Positions 12,961 to 44,502 of a stretch of 64,000 bases of DNA are shown here, in pieces. Position 1 is the first letter of the stretch. The number at the start of each line of letters is the position of its first letter. The stretch spans positions 1,092,501-1,156,500 of the forward strand of contig JAQPZY010001561.1 of the NCBI GenBank assembly GCA_029931535.1, written 5' to 3'. Source of the stretch: Margaritifera margaritifera. Its lineage: Eukaryota > Mollusca > Bivalvia > Unionida > Margaritiferidae. The translations under genes and the position numbers were made by a program. Below the pieces are notes generated by a model. It saw only the letters and a program-made list of their open reading frames with translations. It ran no database searches and was not told the DNA's origin.

Positions 12961-13536
12961 GCTGTACAATTCTCATGGAAATATCACAAACAGACTGCTG
13001 TACAATTCCCATGGAAATATTACAACCAGACTGCTTTACAATTATCATGGAAACATTATAACCAGACTGCTTTACAATTATCATGGAAACATTATAACCA
13101 GACTGCTTTACAATTATCATGGAAACATTATAACCAGACTGCTTTACAATTATCATGGAAACATTATAACCAGACTGCTTTACAATTATCATGGAAATAT
13201 TACAACCAGACTGCTTTACAATTATCATGGAAACATTATAACCAGACTGCTTTACAATTATCATGGAAACATTATAACCAGACTGCTTTACAATTATCAT
13301 GGAAACATTACAACCAGACTGCTTTACAATTATCATGGAAACATTACAACCAGACTGCTTTACAATTATCATGGAAACATTATAACCAGGCTGCTTTACA
13401 ATTATCATGGAAACATTATAACCAGACTGCTTTACAATTATCATGGAAATATTACAACCAGACTGCTTTACAATTATCATGGAAACATTATAACCAGACT
13501 GCTTTACAATTATCATGGAAACATTATAACCAGACA
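12940..13536. repeat. 36-bp minisatellite, about 16 copies
   Basis: Units of 36 bp (ATCATGGAAACATTATAACC plus AGACTGCTTTACAATT) with few differences. The length is a multiple of three, so a 196-codon frame is open on the minus strand with a 12-residue period. This is a by-product of the repeat length. The first copies are the most divergent. Confidence 0.95.
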
Positions 13537-14197
13537 GGACTGAACATACTTAGAAGATTACAACAGAGTTCATACAAGAGGCTACCAATAGCCATCTGTC
13601 AGAAGAGAATTTGTGAGTATCTGAAATTTGTGTACAGTATGTACAAAGTATACTGGCCATTATCCACTCATACCGGAGTAGCAGCTATAGCACTGTGTAA
13701 TATCTAGGTGTTACTGATAGAATAAGGCCCAAGACTGTGGGGTGTTAGACATTGATTGATTTATGACTCATGGAGTTACCACATGCACCAAGTCTTTGTG
13801 GTATATATTTGAATATAACAGGTCAGTGGTCCTCAACGCGGTGCACAGGCGCCTGCCAAGGTTTTTTGTGTGCCCGCAGAAGAGGTTCTAATGAATAATA
13901 AAAAATAAAAAGATGGGTCAAGTCAATTGGTTAGTGCCCGCCACTCTCTCATAAACTCACAAATGTGCCTGTAGGCACAAAAAGGTTGAGGACCCCTGTA
14001 ATAGGTAATCCATAAATTGGCCAGGAAGACCCCACTCATGCCCCTCAAGTTGAGTGTAACATAGAATAGGTGAGAGTAGTACAGAGTCAGAATATTACAC
14101 TATCATGTCACTCAACTACACTCAACAGCACACTACACCAGCACAAGTTTACTATGGCTAATACACTCTGTGTGAAGAGTAATTGTGTGTTAGTTAC
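13537..14197. other. STX17 intron sequence, no gene recognised
   Basis: Between the 36-bp array and the last recognised STX17 exon. The segment at about 13830-13990 reads like a short dispersed repeat (GAGGACCCC and GTGGTCCTCAACG as imperfect inverted ends). No further exon found. Confidence 0.45.
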
Positions 14198-33683
<19,486 letters not shown>

Positions 33684-34569
33684 CTAAAAAAAAAGAACAG
33701 CTAAGGGGTTGAATTTTAACAAATAAAACAATATTGAAACAAAATTTTTACAATGCGACAAAAAAAGAACAATGTGAAAAGTACAAGACTATGAAGCTGC
33801 ATGATTGCCAGCTAAAAATCAAACACTATTCCTAATTTATCTGTGTAAAGGTACATAAAAGCCATGGCTGTACCAAATTTGAGCAATGGGTAGACAAAAT
33901 TTGAAAATCCATAGCTGACCCTAGGTAACCTGCTTTGAAAATCTGGTTGCTCAGCATATTTTTTTGGTAACCTGGTTACTGCAGTTGCTCCAAAGACTGC
34001 CATAATCAAAATTGTTCTTGAACTTTTATCACATATACAGTATAGTTAGTCCTAATTGCACACAATACTTGTAACACACCATCAGTCTTGCTAAATTTGA
34101 AAGTGTCACAAGTTTAAACACTTGTTTAATCTATTTACGATCAACAAATAAAAGATTATTGAACAATTTAATTTTTTATGCTGTCTTGGTGTTCAGCAAC
34201 ATCATTATTGTTCATGTTATCGCTAACCTAATACTATGAATCCAGTGTCTAAACTCTAAACTATCCATGTGGGATTTATATTTAGCCATTATCCAATGAA
34301 ATATTGTTTACCTGAATCAATTTTTTTTACAAAAACCAACATCCAACAAGCCAAAATAGTACACAACAACATATGTGATTGGTTTTATTATTCAGGGTTG
34401 ATCATTTCTGTTTTTATACACTTATCCAGGACAAGCAATTTCAGAATATTCACTTGTCCCACATACCATTTCACTTGCTCCAAATTTCAATCACTTACTT
34501 AGATTCAGCGAGATCTATGCACTTTAGTTCACAGAAAAAACAAAAGAAATATATTTACAGCATACTTAT
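33684..34569. other. Upstream of STX17 coding exon 1; one unassigned ORF
   Basis: Contains a 65-codon frame on the minus strand (34009-33812) with a hydrophobic centre (YPLLKFGTAMAFMYLY). I recognise no family, and it may belong to a dispersed repeat. Otherwise AT-rich sequence. Confidence 0.4.
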
Positions 34570-34966
34570 TTCTTCAAAGGTCTTAATATTTGAAAGGCCC
34601 TAATATTTGAAAGGTCTTAATATTTGAAAGGTCCTAATATTTGAAAGGTCCTAATATAATATTTGAAAGGTCTTAATATTTGAAGGGTCTTAATATTTGA
34701 AAGGCCCTAATATTTGAAAGGTCTTAATATTTCAAAGGTCTTAATATTTCAAAGGTCCTAATATTTGAAAGGTCCTAATATAATATTTGAAAGGTCTTAA
34801 TATTTGAAGGTCTTAATATTTGAAAGGTCCTAATATTTCAAAGGTCTTAATATTTCAAAGGTCCTAATATTTCAAAGGTCTTAATATCTGAAGGTCTTAA
34901 TATTTGAAAGGTCTTAATATTTCAAAGGTCCTAATATTTAAAAGGTCTTAATATTTCAAAAATAAA
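34570..34966. repeat. 17-bp minisatellite, about 24 copies
   Basis: AAAGGTCTTAATATTTG-type units (variants GGTCCTAATATTT and TTCAAAGG) in mixed order, with two internal AATATAATATT expansions. Confidence 0.93.
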
Positions 34967-35039
34967 ATGTCATATTATGTATTTTCCTACTTTAGTCATA
35001 AGTTTTAGAAGCTGGATTTGAAAGTGTGTCCATGTACAT

Positions 35040-37745
35040 ATCTGCCACCTAGAAAATTTTCATCTTTAACAGAATCATCCCACCTATAGTGTAGCACACC
35101 ATCCAGAAAGAGAAACTGTTCAAACACGAACCAATAGCTCATGATTTGATGACATTCCGATCTAACTCATCAGTTATTGGCTTTCTTCTAACTTGAACCC
35201 ATTTGATAGATTCTCCAATGTGCTTGACTGCTGCCTGGACTGCAATGATATCTTCTTTGTTTTTTTTAATGTCTAGTCAGTTGCACTGTGGATCTTTCTC
35301 TCCACCTGGATTGCTTATTCTCTTCATGGCAATTGGCACAACATAATGCACATATTATTCGAAACATACCCGTTTTTAATGCAGGTTGTCGTATGACTTG
35401 CAGCCCAAACATAGCAATGTTTTGATGTAAACCCCAGCCTGATAGTAAACACAATTTACTGTTTCATCCGACATCCATGACAGTGTTTCTGCATTACCAT
35501 GGTTACTACCCAAACAGTGCTGAAGAGTAAATGAATACTGGCTCAGTTCCTCCAGCCATCTTGCCAGCAGGCTATGAGGTGACCTGAACCTAAATAACCA
35601 TGAAAGGTTGCCATGGTCAGTGTGAGAAATGAATGGACAACCCAATAAATAAGGTCTAAATTAGTTTGTGAGCACTACCACTGCCAGCAGCTCACTTCTG
35701 GTGATACAATATTTTTCTTGTGATGGTCATAGGTGATTACTGGTGAAGGCAGTAACCCTCTCCTCTCCCTCCTGCTCCTGTGAGAACACAGATCCGATGC
35801 TGAAGTTGGAGGCATATGTGTCCTGCACAAATATACCTTCCTGTGTAGGGAAAGAAAAAATAAGGTCATATAGGGGTGCCGTGGTCTCCGCATATTCTGG
35901 AACAAAACAACAGCAGTAATTTGACCAACCTCTCATTTTTTGGTACTGGGCAAGTCCTATCAACTTCTGTCAACTCTGGGTTTGTCTCTACACCATTTGC
36001 ACTGACATTATGTATAAGGAAATATACTCTTGTCTGAACAATTTACATTTACTGGTCTTTACAGTCAATGCATCTCCAAGTTTGCAAGGTGTTCATCAAA
36101 TGACTGCCCAGCAATGATTACATTATTTAGGTAAATAAGGACAATTCCCCATTGGAGGCCTCTTTAGCAAAAATTCCATGGCTTGCTGGAACACTGATAG
36201 TGCTTTGCATAGCCCAAAAGGCATTCTTATATGCTCAAAAAGCCCTCTTTTCATGATCAATGCGGTCTTTGCTCTGTCCTCCTCCTCAAGCTCTACTTGG
36301 TAATATCCTCTCATTAACTCAAGAGTAGAAAATCAGGTTGACCCACACAAGGTGTCAAGGCATTCCTCAACTTTGGGCAAGGGGTAAGCTTCTTTTGATG
36401 TGACCTCATTCAGCTACATATAATCAGCACACCCACATACTCTGCCATCCTTTTTCCTTACCAGAATTACAGGTGACACGCACTCTAGTTTCAAGCATCT
36501 TTTCCAAGTGGACATCTTCTTCATTTTGGAATCCAAGCTGAGTTCTTCTCACTGGTTGCTGAATAGGGGCTGCTATCCCCGCATTGACGTGTTTCACCTC
36601 TGAGAAACCCACCAAGTTCATATCATCTCTGGCAAAAATGCTCTGATACTTTCAAATCAGCTTCTTAACAGATTCTTATCATTGGTCTGTTAATGACAGA
36701 CTTGTTGCTTCCCACAAATCATGTAAGTGTTCTGGCAGCCTGTAATCTACCATAGCAACACAACTGGAGGCACAGCCCTCCTCTGTTGGTTTCAACTTGA
36801 CAAATGCTTGTCTTTACCCAGTTTCATTGGCTTGTCTTTCAGGTTCACTATCCTAACTTGGGTAGTCTCATTATTGATCATCAAAACCATGCAAACATGT
36901 AGCCCAGTTTGGAGGGTGCTCAAAATCCAGGACAGTTTCCTCACCTGGTGTGTAGGGTCTTCCCACTATTATCTGCTCTGATCCAAGGTGGATGACAAAA
37001 TCATAAGCAGCATCCCAAGGAAATATCTGTCATCTACACACCGACGACCATGCAATAATCTGCCTTCAATTGTGACATTGCCTTGTTTTGTGAAAACATT
37101 CATATCTACTGACTATATGAAGTCCAAATCTAGCAAAATATCATCACGGATTGGTGCAACATATACAGGCCACTGCCATGTAGTGTGGGAATTTTAATGT
37201 GTCGCTGAGACCCCTCCATATGCCTTCATCTCACTGTCTTCCTCAGCATTCAGAAGCTTACATATTCTGCCTCCTAATTTAACACCAAAACTATCTGCAG
37301 TATTGGCTGAAATTATGGTCGCATCAGTACCGGTGTCTTCAACAGCCCAAAGTTTATAACCATTTAATTTAAAAGGTACCAAAACTCCTCTTGGTACACC
37401 ATTTTTCTCCTCTGGGTAAGTTACTTTAATGAGCTTGTCAGTTTAAGAATCATAATCAAACTGTTGGTCAGGCTGTTGCTGTTTCTGTGAGCCCACTAAG
37501 ATACCATCACTGGATGTGTCTTCCTCCTTTACCCTCAACCAGTGTTATCACTCAAGCTCTCAGCATCCTGTACTGGGCTATTACTCTGGGCTCAATAAAT
37601 ACTCCCTTGCACTGGACTAGGACTCGTTCATCAAGCACTGTTAATAGGTGCTCTTGCACTCCCACTATCATTACTACTGATGCCAACTTGACTATCAAAT
37701 CAACTTTTCATGTTGCAGTTTCCAAAGAGCACTGCTGTGCATGAG
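35040..37745 (-). pseudogene. Ty3/gypsy retrotransposon internal region, dead
   Basis: Minus-strand order: zinc-knuckle/linker remnant (37745-37400), aspartic protease with DTGTDATII (37382-37194), reverse transcriptase (about 36621-36090) with MRGYYQVELEEEDRAKTAL and RMPFGLCKA, RNase H (35963-35376) with ERVTAFTS-type and LARWLEELSQYSFTLQH motifs, and the start of integrase (35375-35040). The usual YLDD box reads YLNN at 36133-36122. Several frameshifts and stops break the frame. No LTRs, no full gag and no integrase core were found, so it is a truncated copy. Confidence 0.88.
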
Positions 37746-37975
37746 TGTCATTACTAAAACACAAAACCATAATAATATGTCTAGATTAAGACTTTATTAT
37801 TGTTCACACACATCATATTTGACATATGTTTAACTGTCCCCAAAACCTGACTGAGCTGTTTCCATAGTTCTGCTGCCACATATTACTTTCAGAATTGATG
37901 ATTTCAGATGATAGCTGAGAAGCAAGTGATGATTAAATGATGTAATTTGCACTTAGGAATTCCCTATGTTTTGGA

Positions 37976-39335
37976 ATTGACCTGTACCCATAGGCACTTG
38001 TTTCTATCAGTAAAAAGGGGGTAACTAATGATAACACCCTCCCCTACTCCCAATTAACACAAGGTAACTAACTCTCATGGTTCACAATCTGACCCTTCTA
38101 TGATTCTGTGCTAATTTTCTTATATCATCTGTGCGTTTAGTCCCTGACAACTTACACCACCGTAAAGGAGACATTCCAAACCTTTCCTCCATGTAAAATT
38201 TAAATAACTTTATGACATTTTAATGGCCACTTTAACTCAAAGTTTCTCCACAGCTTCATGTCTTGTCTACCTGGAGCCAACATAGAAACTTGCACTTCTG
38301 TCTACTTTGGAGTGAATGCAACTAGATCATAGTTGTTTCAGCGATTGGTTCTTTCCTTAAGCAAATCTTTTCAAACATTGGTGATAATTGCTACATCTCT
38401 GCTTAACCTGGCAAAAAAGTGCTTGTCCAAGATGTAGTGAATTAAAATTTTCCCCTATTAACCTGTTTTCTTATTCTTTATGTGGTTCTAAACTTTTTGG
38501 TAGTTATAATTCCCCCCCCCCCCCCCAAAAAAAGCTTTATTCAAATTTCTTTCTTCTCATTATATCTGACACTTGGGATATCTCTTCTTCTATGCAAACG
38601 ACTTAAGGGTCATGACCTGTACATATAATAGTACAATATATTAAATGAACAGATTAGTTGAAATCATGTATGAATTTTTTTTTTCGAATGCTCCTGAATG
38701 AAAATAAACTTGAATTTAATTTAAATTTAAATTGTTTCTATTTTTGTATTCATAATACACCAGTAGTCACATTCACTCCAGAGAAGACTGGAAGTGTAAG
38801 CCACCACACTGGCTCCAGTCACCAACATATTTAGCTTTTTGCTCCCCTAGGCTGAATGGAAGTGCTGCCCCTGCGCAATAGCAAAGAGATGAGGGGTGGC
38901 AAAAAGAGAAGGGTTGCAAATCACAAATCTTATTTTCAACAACTGCTTGTTAGTGTTGTGTTTGCTACATATTTTTATTCACTTCAGCGCATTTTTTTTA
39001 AAAATGCCACCTGAACTTTGCTGCCCTAGGCCTGGGCCTAGTTGACCTGTGAGGAAATATCTCACTGGCTCCAGGTAGACAAGAAAAGAAGCAATAGAGA
39101 AACTCTAGTAAAAGTGGCCCTAAAAAAGTCATTAAGGTATTTAAATCATACATGGGGGAAAAGTTTGGAATGTTTCTTTGCACTGATGATATAAGAAAAT
39201 TAGCATGGAATCATCATGGGGTCAGATTGTGAACTGCATGAGTTAGTTACCTTGTGTTAATTGGGAGTAGGGGAGGTTACTATCATTAGTTTCCCCCTTT
39301 TTACTAAAAGAAGCAAGTGCCTGTACCTGTACCTC
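37976..39335. mobile_element. Long inverted-repeat (foldback) element
   Basis: Arms of about 290 bp (37976-38280 and 39064-39335) are inverted copies: CCCCTACTCCCAATTAACAC at about 38041 matches the inverse at about 39254-39273, and GTCTACCTGGAGCCA at about 38265 matches TGGCTCCAGGTAGAC at 39067. A spacer of about 780 bp lies between them. It has no recognisable transposase and abuts the gypsy relic. A C-rich run of 15 lies near 38512-38526. Confidence 0.8.
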
Positions 39336-40080
39336 ATGTATCGTGCAAACTCCTGATTTCGTTTTTATCCTTCAATCGTGCGCCATGTTTCTCGCGACCT
39401 AACATCCTTGTTTCGCGATAATGACTTCATCAACTGTGTCACCAGCGTTCTTCAAGAGTGACAGCAAGTATTTAATAAGCAAAATCAGACAAAATGAGAT
39501 TTAAACAGGTAATTTCATGTAATTTAATAAAATCAGAATGAAAATCTATATTTTCACCAATGCCTTATTTGTGTCCGACATTTTGGCCTTGAATTTTGTA
39601 TTATATACTAAAGATGGGTCCAATGATCACATTTTGGCTTTGTTTACATATCTTGAACAGGAAAACCGACTTTTGGAAGTTATACAACGGCAAAGCCAAT
39701 GTAAATATCTGGTTTTAATCATGTGAGATTCTTAAACAACGTAAGAAAAATTTACACTGGAAATGTATAATCACTATGGACTTCTTATTATTTCATAATA
39801 AACATATATTCTACATCAAAAGACATTGAATCTATTATAATAAAATGTGTATCCATTCGCCAGTGTCTATTTTTAAATTTCTCTCTCCCTGTCTCTCTAC
39901 TGATTCATGTATATGGTAAAGAACAAGCAAGCAATAATGTGAGTGCATAAACTGCATACAGAATGAACAAAAAAAAAAAATCATTTTTAAATTTTATTTA
40001 TTTTTATTTCAAAAACATGGAGACGCTATAAACTAATAATATCCATACCTTGGACTAACTGGCACATTTTGGTCATATAC
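39336..40080. other. Unassigned sequence
   Basis: A 62-codon forward frame at 39538-39726 matches nothing I know. No repeat or splice pattern is convincing. Confidence 0.4.
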
Positions 40081-40128
40081 CACGTGACTTTTTAGTCAGT
40101 GTCACGAACCATGGATCCCCTTCCGGAA
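40081..40128. promoter_or_regulatory. E-box (CACGTGAC) with ETS-like CCGGAA
   Basis: CACGTGAC at 40081-40088 matches the core of the TFEB/USF type E-box found in autophagy-lysosome genes. TTCCGGAA lies at 40121-40128. Both are short motifs, about 0.6 kb inside the possible STX17 first intron. Chance occurrence is quite possible. Confidence 0.2.
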
Positions 40129-40670
40129 ATAAGTAAACTTACATACACTAGGAAAAATCGTAATTCTGAACTAATGTATATGATTGCCAATTTTTGTGTA
40201 ACGATGATTAAATGAAGTAGATATAGTTGAAGACTTTCTATGGTTATTTGAATAGATTCTCACAATATTATAACGAACGTGTTAAAATTCACGTTAAGGG
40301 CACGAAATATGGTGCTTCAAGGATACACATTCGTGTAAAAAGAGACAAGCCACTCTGCACGTAGGAATTATGCAATAGCTGATCTCAGTAGCATTCAATA
40401 TGTCTGTGGTCGAAATCTGACCATCTTACCCTATAGCCTGCCTACATGTCCCAGTCTGGACAATGCTGATACTCTACGAATGAATCCGATATAAAGAATG
40501 TATGAAGACAAATTATAAATTAGCTCTACGCCGTTTGTTCAAGAACGAATACAGTAGTCTATTAGAGTTGACATCAAGCATTCTGTTTAAATTTCAGTTC
40601 CAAATTCATTCCCTAAAATAGTACATATCCGTATATGAAAGAACTTACGTGTAGTTCGAAGTATCGTTAC

Positions 40671-40800
40671 CTGCAAAAGTCTAACTCAGCCCACAACCAA
40701 ATAAATAAAATGTTGTGCAGTCTCTATATAAATCGTAATTTCTCCACTGAAGAGCATTATCGTGAAGTTGTCTCCCTTTAGCTGCAAAATGGGAAGCACG
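40671..40800 (-). other. Possible STX17 5' untranslated first exon
   Basis: On the minus strand a stretch ends in CTTTTGCAG followed by GTAACGATAC, a good donor at 40670. It contains AAAGGGAGACAACTTC, a motif I associate with transcript starts and short repeats in bivalves. It lies 7 kb upstream of the first coding exon with no other clear donor preferred. The start is not defined. Inference only. Confidence 0.3.
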
Positions 40801-40974
40801 TAGTATTAAATAAAATAATATAATACTACTGTATATTATTCTAATCGTGTTGTAAATACAGCGAAATAAAGGAAATAGCAGCATTGTTTTTAAAGCGAAA
40901 ATGTATACATACAAATTTCGATACAATATCCCCCGCAAGTGTGTGTGCTGTGGTACAGGTCATTTTGGACCAAA

Positions 40975-41048
40975 ACCAGTTCGGCCCGGGACGTTTCGAG
41001 CGGGATGTTTCGGCTCACTATGTCAACCGGGACGTTTCGGCCCACTAT
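40975..41048. repeat. Short tandem CGGGACGTTTCGGC phrases
   Basis: Three diverged copies of CGGGACGTTTCGGCCC-like sequence within 70 bp, much more GC-rich than the surroundings. Probably part of a dispersed element. Confidence 0.35.
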
Positions 41049-41890
41049 ACTTTAATATAGACAGTATATAAAATGTAGGTTTAGTAATATTGATAAAGAA
41101 CATGTGACTTATTATACATATGAATATGATGTGTTTGTAGTTATGGTTTATGTTATTTTAATTTCTATTTTAAATAAAAGTTTTGTGCAAAAGTTATGTA
41201 TTTAGTGTGTGTATGTGTGTGTGTGTGTGTGTGTGTGTATTTGTGTGCATTTAATTTGCGTTTTTAACTATTTACGTATTTACTTTGTACAGTTAACCAA
41301 AAGAGAATATGAAGGTGTAATGTTTCTAGTTAAAAATATGTGAATGTATGTATTATACAAAAGTGAAGACAAAAAGAATAAATAACATTTTTCATGTGCA
41401 TATATACCTTGTGTCTGTAATGTTAACACCATTAAACTAAATGAATACTAATAATGGTACCTTTTATTGGTTTTAATAAATTTATTAATTCAAATACACT
41501 TGGTTAAGTAGATGTTTGTCTATGTTGGTTTTTCTTATCATCAGCCTTATTATCGGATTGATTAATGTATGTAACTGATTGCAAAACAGTGGTTTTGTAA
41601 TTACAAAACAAATTATTGTTATATGGATCCGTTTTATAATAGAGTTTTTGATAATAATTTCTTCCTGGGAATAGTTGTATTTTTGTACTTAGCTTAATTA
41701 CCTTTCATCTAAATAAGTAATATATTTCAAATTTTTTAAATTGTTTTCACTATGAATAATTTGTGTATCGCGTGTAATTCCGTTGTTCGACTACAGCAGC
41801 ACGGGATCACGACTCGTCATTGCATAGGAGCATCACACCTGTACCACGGTTAAGTTATCTATAATAATAATATAAATAATTCACAATGAC
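41049..41890. other. AT-rich sequence with a (GT)n run
   Basis: (GT)n at about 41208-41240. No gene seen. Confidence 0.5.
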
Positions 41891-41891
41891 A

Positions 41892-41892
<1 letters not shown>

Positions 41893-41927
<35 letters not shown>

Positions 41928-41936
41928 TTATTATTA

Positions 41937-41983
<47 letters not shown>

Positions 41984-42001
41984 GTAGTAGTAGTAGTAGT
42001 A

Positions 42002-42043
<42 letters not shown>

Positions 42044-42044
42044 G
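41893..42044. repeat. (TTA)n-(TAG)n-(TAA)n trinucleotide microsatellite
   Basis: TTA repeats, then six TAG, then TAA/AAT repeats. The TTA and TAA halves are self-complementary and could fold on each other. Confidence 0.95.
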
Positions 42045-42540
42045 TATTAGCATACAAATAAATGAATGACTAATGGAAAATGGATTTTGAACCAGGTTGT
42101 CTGTGATACCTTGACATTTCTTAAATTAAAGCATACCAAAGACTGAATAAAACTAATTTGTATATCCCCTGTCATCGACCGAGGAGCATATAGTAATCGA
42201 ATTATCCATTCGTCAATGTGTTTGTCCGTGTGTGTGCGTCTGTCGGTGAATGGTTAGTAGTAGAGGACGGCGATTGAAAGCCAAACGGAGGCCACATGTT
42301 AAATAGGGTCAAAAGATTATAGAGCCAAACGGGAAGTTAACAGACGCCATCTTGGTTCATAGCTACATTGTAATACTGTAACATGAGGTGACGTGCTGCA
42401 CTGGAACGGAAATACATATGAAGTCATATGTTTAAAGATGAGGAATTTGTCTATATGTGAATGTGTGTGTGCGTGTGTTAAAGACCTTTACGCGAGAATT
42501 TTCTATGCAAGATTAGTCGAGAGCGGATTTCGAGAAACCG
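42045..42540. other. Possible dispersed repeat fragment
   Basis: The segment with TCATCGACCGAGGAGCATAT and TTGTCCGTGTGTGTGCGTCT looks like a repeat end often seen in molluscan genomes, but I cannot show a second copy in the window. Confidence 0.25.
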
Positions 42541-42562
42541 CTTAGACCTATCTCGCTCTAAC

Positions 42563-42565
<3 letters not shown>

Positions 42566-42620
<55 letters not shown>
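42566..42620. repeat. (TA)n microsatellite
   Basis: About 54 bp of TA. Confidence 0.95.
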
Positions 42621-42624
<4 letters not shown>

Positions 42625-43515
42625 ATTTGTTGTATTTTGTGTATGTGGCAAAGGTTGTCTGCCGATCTCTCTCATTAACAAAATAGATTCCGTAATGATG
42701 CAGCTAGTTTACTGATATAGTTACTTTGAAAGTAAGCGCATTTCCTAAGCGCTTGTTTTTTGAGTTTTTAGGTGAAATGTGACCTTACAAGAGTCCTCTG
42801 TATTGAATCAACGTTTTCCATAATACAAATATCTAATGACAGTGTGTTTGTATATTTATTTTGAATTCTTCCCGAGTTTCTCTTAACATAAGTTTGATCT
42901 ATTACACCGACACAGATCCTGTTGAAATGGAATTATCATACCTGTACAAGCAAATTACCTGTGAAAATCAATGTAATTTAGAAACGAATTTTAAAACTGA
43001 GTATATAAAATCAATATAAAATATAAGAACACACACAATATGTTAAAATTCCAGACTATATGAATCAATCAGTCTATTTGGTTTCCCTTTTTATAAAATG
43101 GGGTCTGTTGTTTTATATTAAAACAAGTTGGTCTAAAACTTCTTTCTTATACAGCGTCTGAGTTTGAAAGGGTACTGCATGGAATATGAGGTTTCTGAAA
43201 AACGGAAACTAAAAGGAAACTGCATAAAACGTGGTCTCAGCATTTAAAAGCTACCTTGTCTCTAAAGACTGAACTCTGATCTCATCCTGCAACGTCCTTT
43301 GGAAAGTAAACTTAATACAAATCTCCAATCCAATAGGTGTCCTGAACTGGCCAGGAAATTATGGCGCCAGACAAGCAGTGAAAAGAAAACATCATTTTTC
43401 GATAGTAATAAGCATTGAACATACCTAATAAAACATACATTGAAACTTAGTTATTCTCTTTACAGTACAAATTTTATAAAATTATTTTAAGACCATTAGG
43501 AACAATAATTTTCAT
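42621..43515. other. AT-rich sequence, nothing recognised
   Basis: No long frame, no repeat. Confidence 0.5.
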
Positions 43516-44502
43516 ATGGAAAAGAGGGGCCGAGTTGAAGTAAAAAGAATAATATTGAGGTACGAGTTAAGTTACAGAGTCGGTGTTTCTGGCGCTTACT
43601 GTAAATGCCTCGATACAACCATAATAGAATGCTACTTTAAATGTCTTGATACAACCATAATGGAAGGTCACTTTAAATGTCTTGATACAACCACAATAGA
43701 AGGTCACTTTAAATGTCTTGATACAACCACAATAGAAGGTCACTTTAAATGTCTTGATACAACTGTAATAGAAGGTCACTTTAAATGTCTTGATACAACC
43801 ATAATGGAAGGTCACTTTAAATGTCTTGATACAACCATAATGGAAGGTCACTTTAAATGTCTTGATACAACCACAATAGAAGGTCACTTTAAATGTCTTG
43901 ATACAACTGTAATAGAAGGTCACTTTAAATGTCTTGATACAACCATAATAGAAGGTCACTTTAAATGCCTTGATACAACCACAGTAGAAAGTTACCTTAA
44001 ATGTCTTGATACAACCATAATAGAATGCTACTTTAAATGTCTTGATACAACTGTAATAGAAGGTCACTTTAAATGTCTTGATACTATCATAATGGAAGGT
44101 CACTTTAAATGTCTTGATACAACCATAATAGAAGGTCACTTTAAATGCCTTGATACAACCACATTAGAAAGTTACGTTAAATGTCTTGATACAACCATAT
44201 TAGAAGGTTACTGTAAATGCCTTGATACAATCACAGTAGAAAGTTACGTTAAATGCCTTGATACAACCATAAAAGAAGGTTACTTTAAATGCCTCGATAC
44301 AACCATAAAAGAAGGTTACTTTAAATGCCTTGATACAACCATAATGGAAGGTTACTTTAAATGCCTTGATACAACCACAGTAAACAGTTACGGTAAATGC
44401 CTTGATACAACTATAATGGAAGGTTACTTTAAATGCCTTGATACAACCGCAATAGAAAGTTACTTTAAATGCCTCGATACAACCATAAGAGGAGGTTTGT
44501 GA
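43516..44502 (+). CDS. Uncertain 328-codon ORF made of 12-residue repeats (36-bp minisatellite)
   Basis: A 36-bp tandem array (about 25 copies, 43600-44490) lies wholly inside one forward frame that starts at an ATG upstream of the array and stops just after it. The unit translates as KCLDTTIIEGHF-like peptides with one Cys each. In the first half of the unit (KCLDTT) nearly all differences are at third codon positions (TGT/TGC, CTT/CTC, ACC/ACT). The second half varies at coding positions. That could mean selection on a protein, or only that the array is young. The minus strand is also open for 190 codons. There is no signal peptide, and no splice sites or family are recognised. The repeat is certain, the coding status is not. 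Confidence 0.35.
   Translation: MEKRGRVEVKRIILRYELSYRVGVSGAYCKCLDTTIIECYFKCLDTTIMEGHFKCLDTTTIEGHFKCLDTTTIEGHFKCLDTTVIEGHFKCLDTTIMEGHFKCLDTTIMEGHFKCLDTTTIEGHFKCLDTTVIEGHFKCLDTTIIEGHFKCLDTTTVESYLKCLDTTIIECYFKCLDTTVIEGHFKCLDTIIMEGHFKCLDTTIIEGHFKCLDTTTLESYVKCLDTTILEGYCKCLDTITVESYVKCLDTTIKEGYFKCLDTTIKEGYFKCLDTTIMEGYFKCLDTTTVNSYGKCLDTTIMEGYFKCLDTTAIESYFKCLDTTIRGGL

Noticed and set aside
12926..13516. 196-codon minus-strand repeat frame
   Set aside because: It follows from the 36-bp unit length. The array sits in a dead LINE fragment on the other strand.
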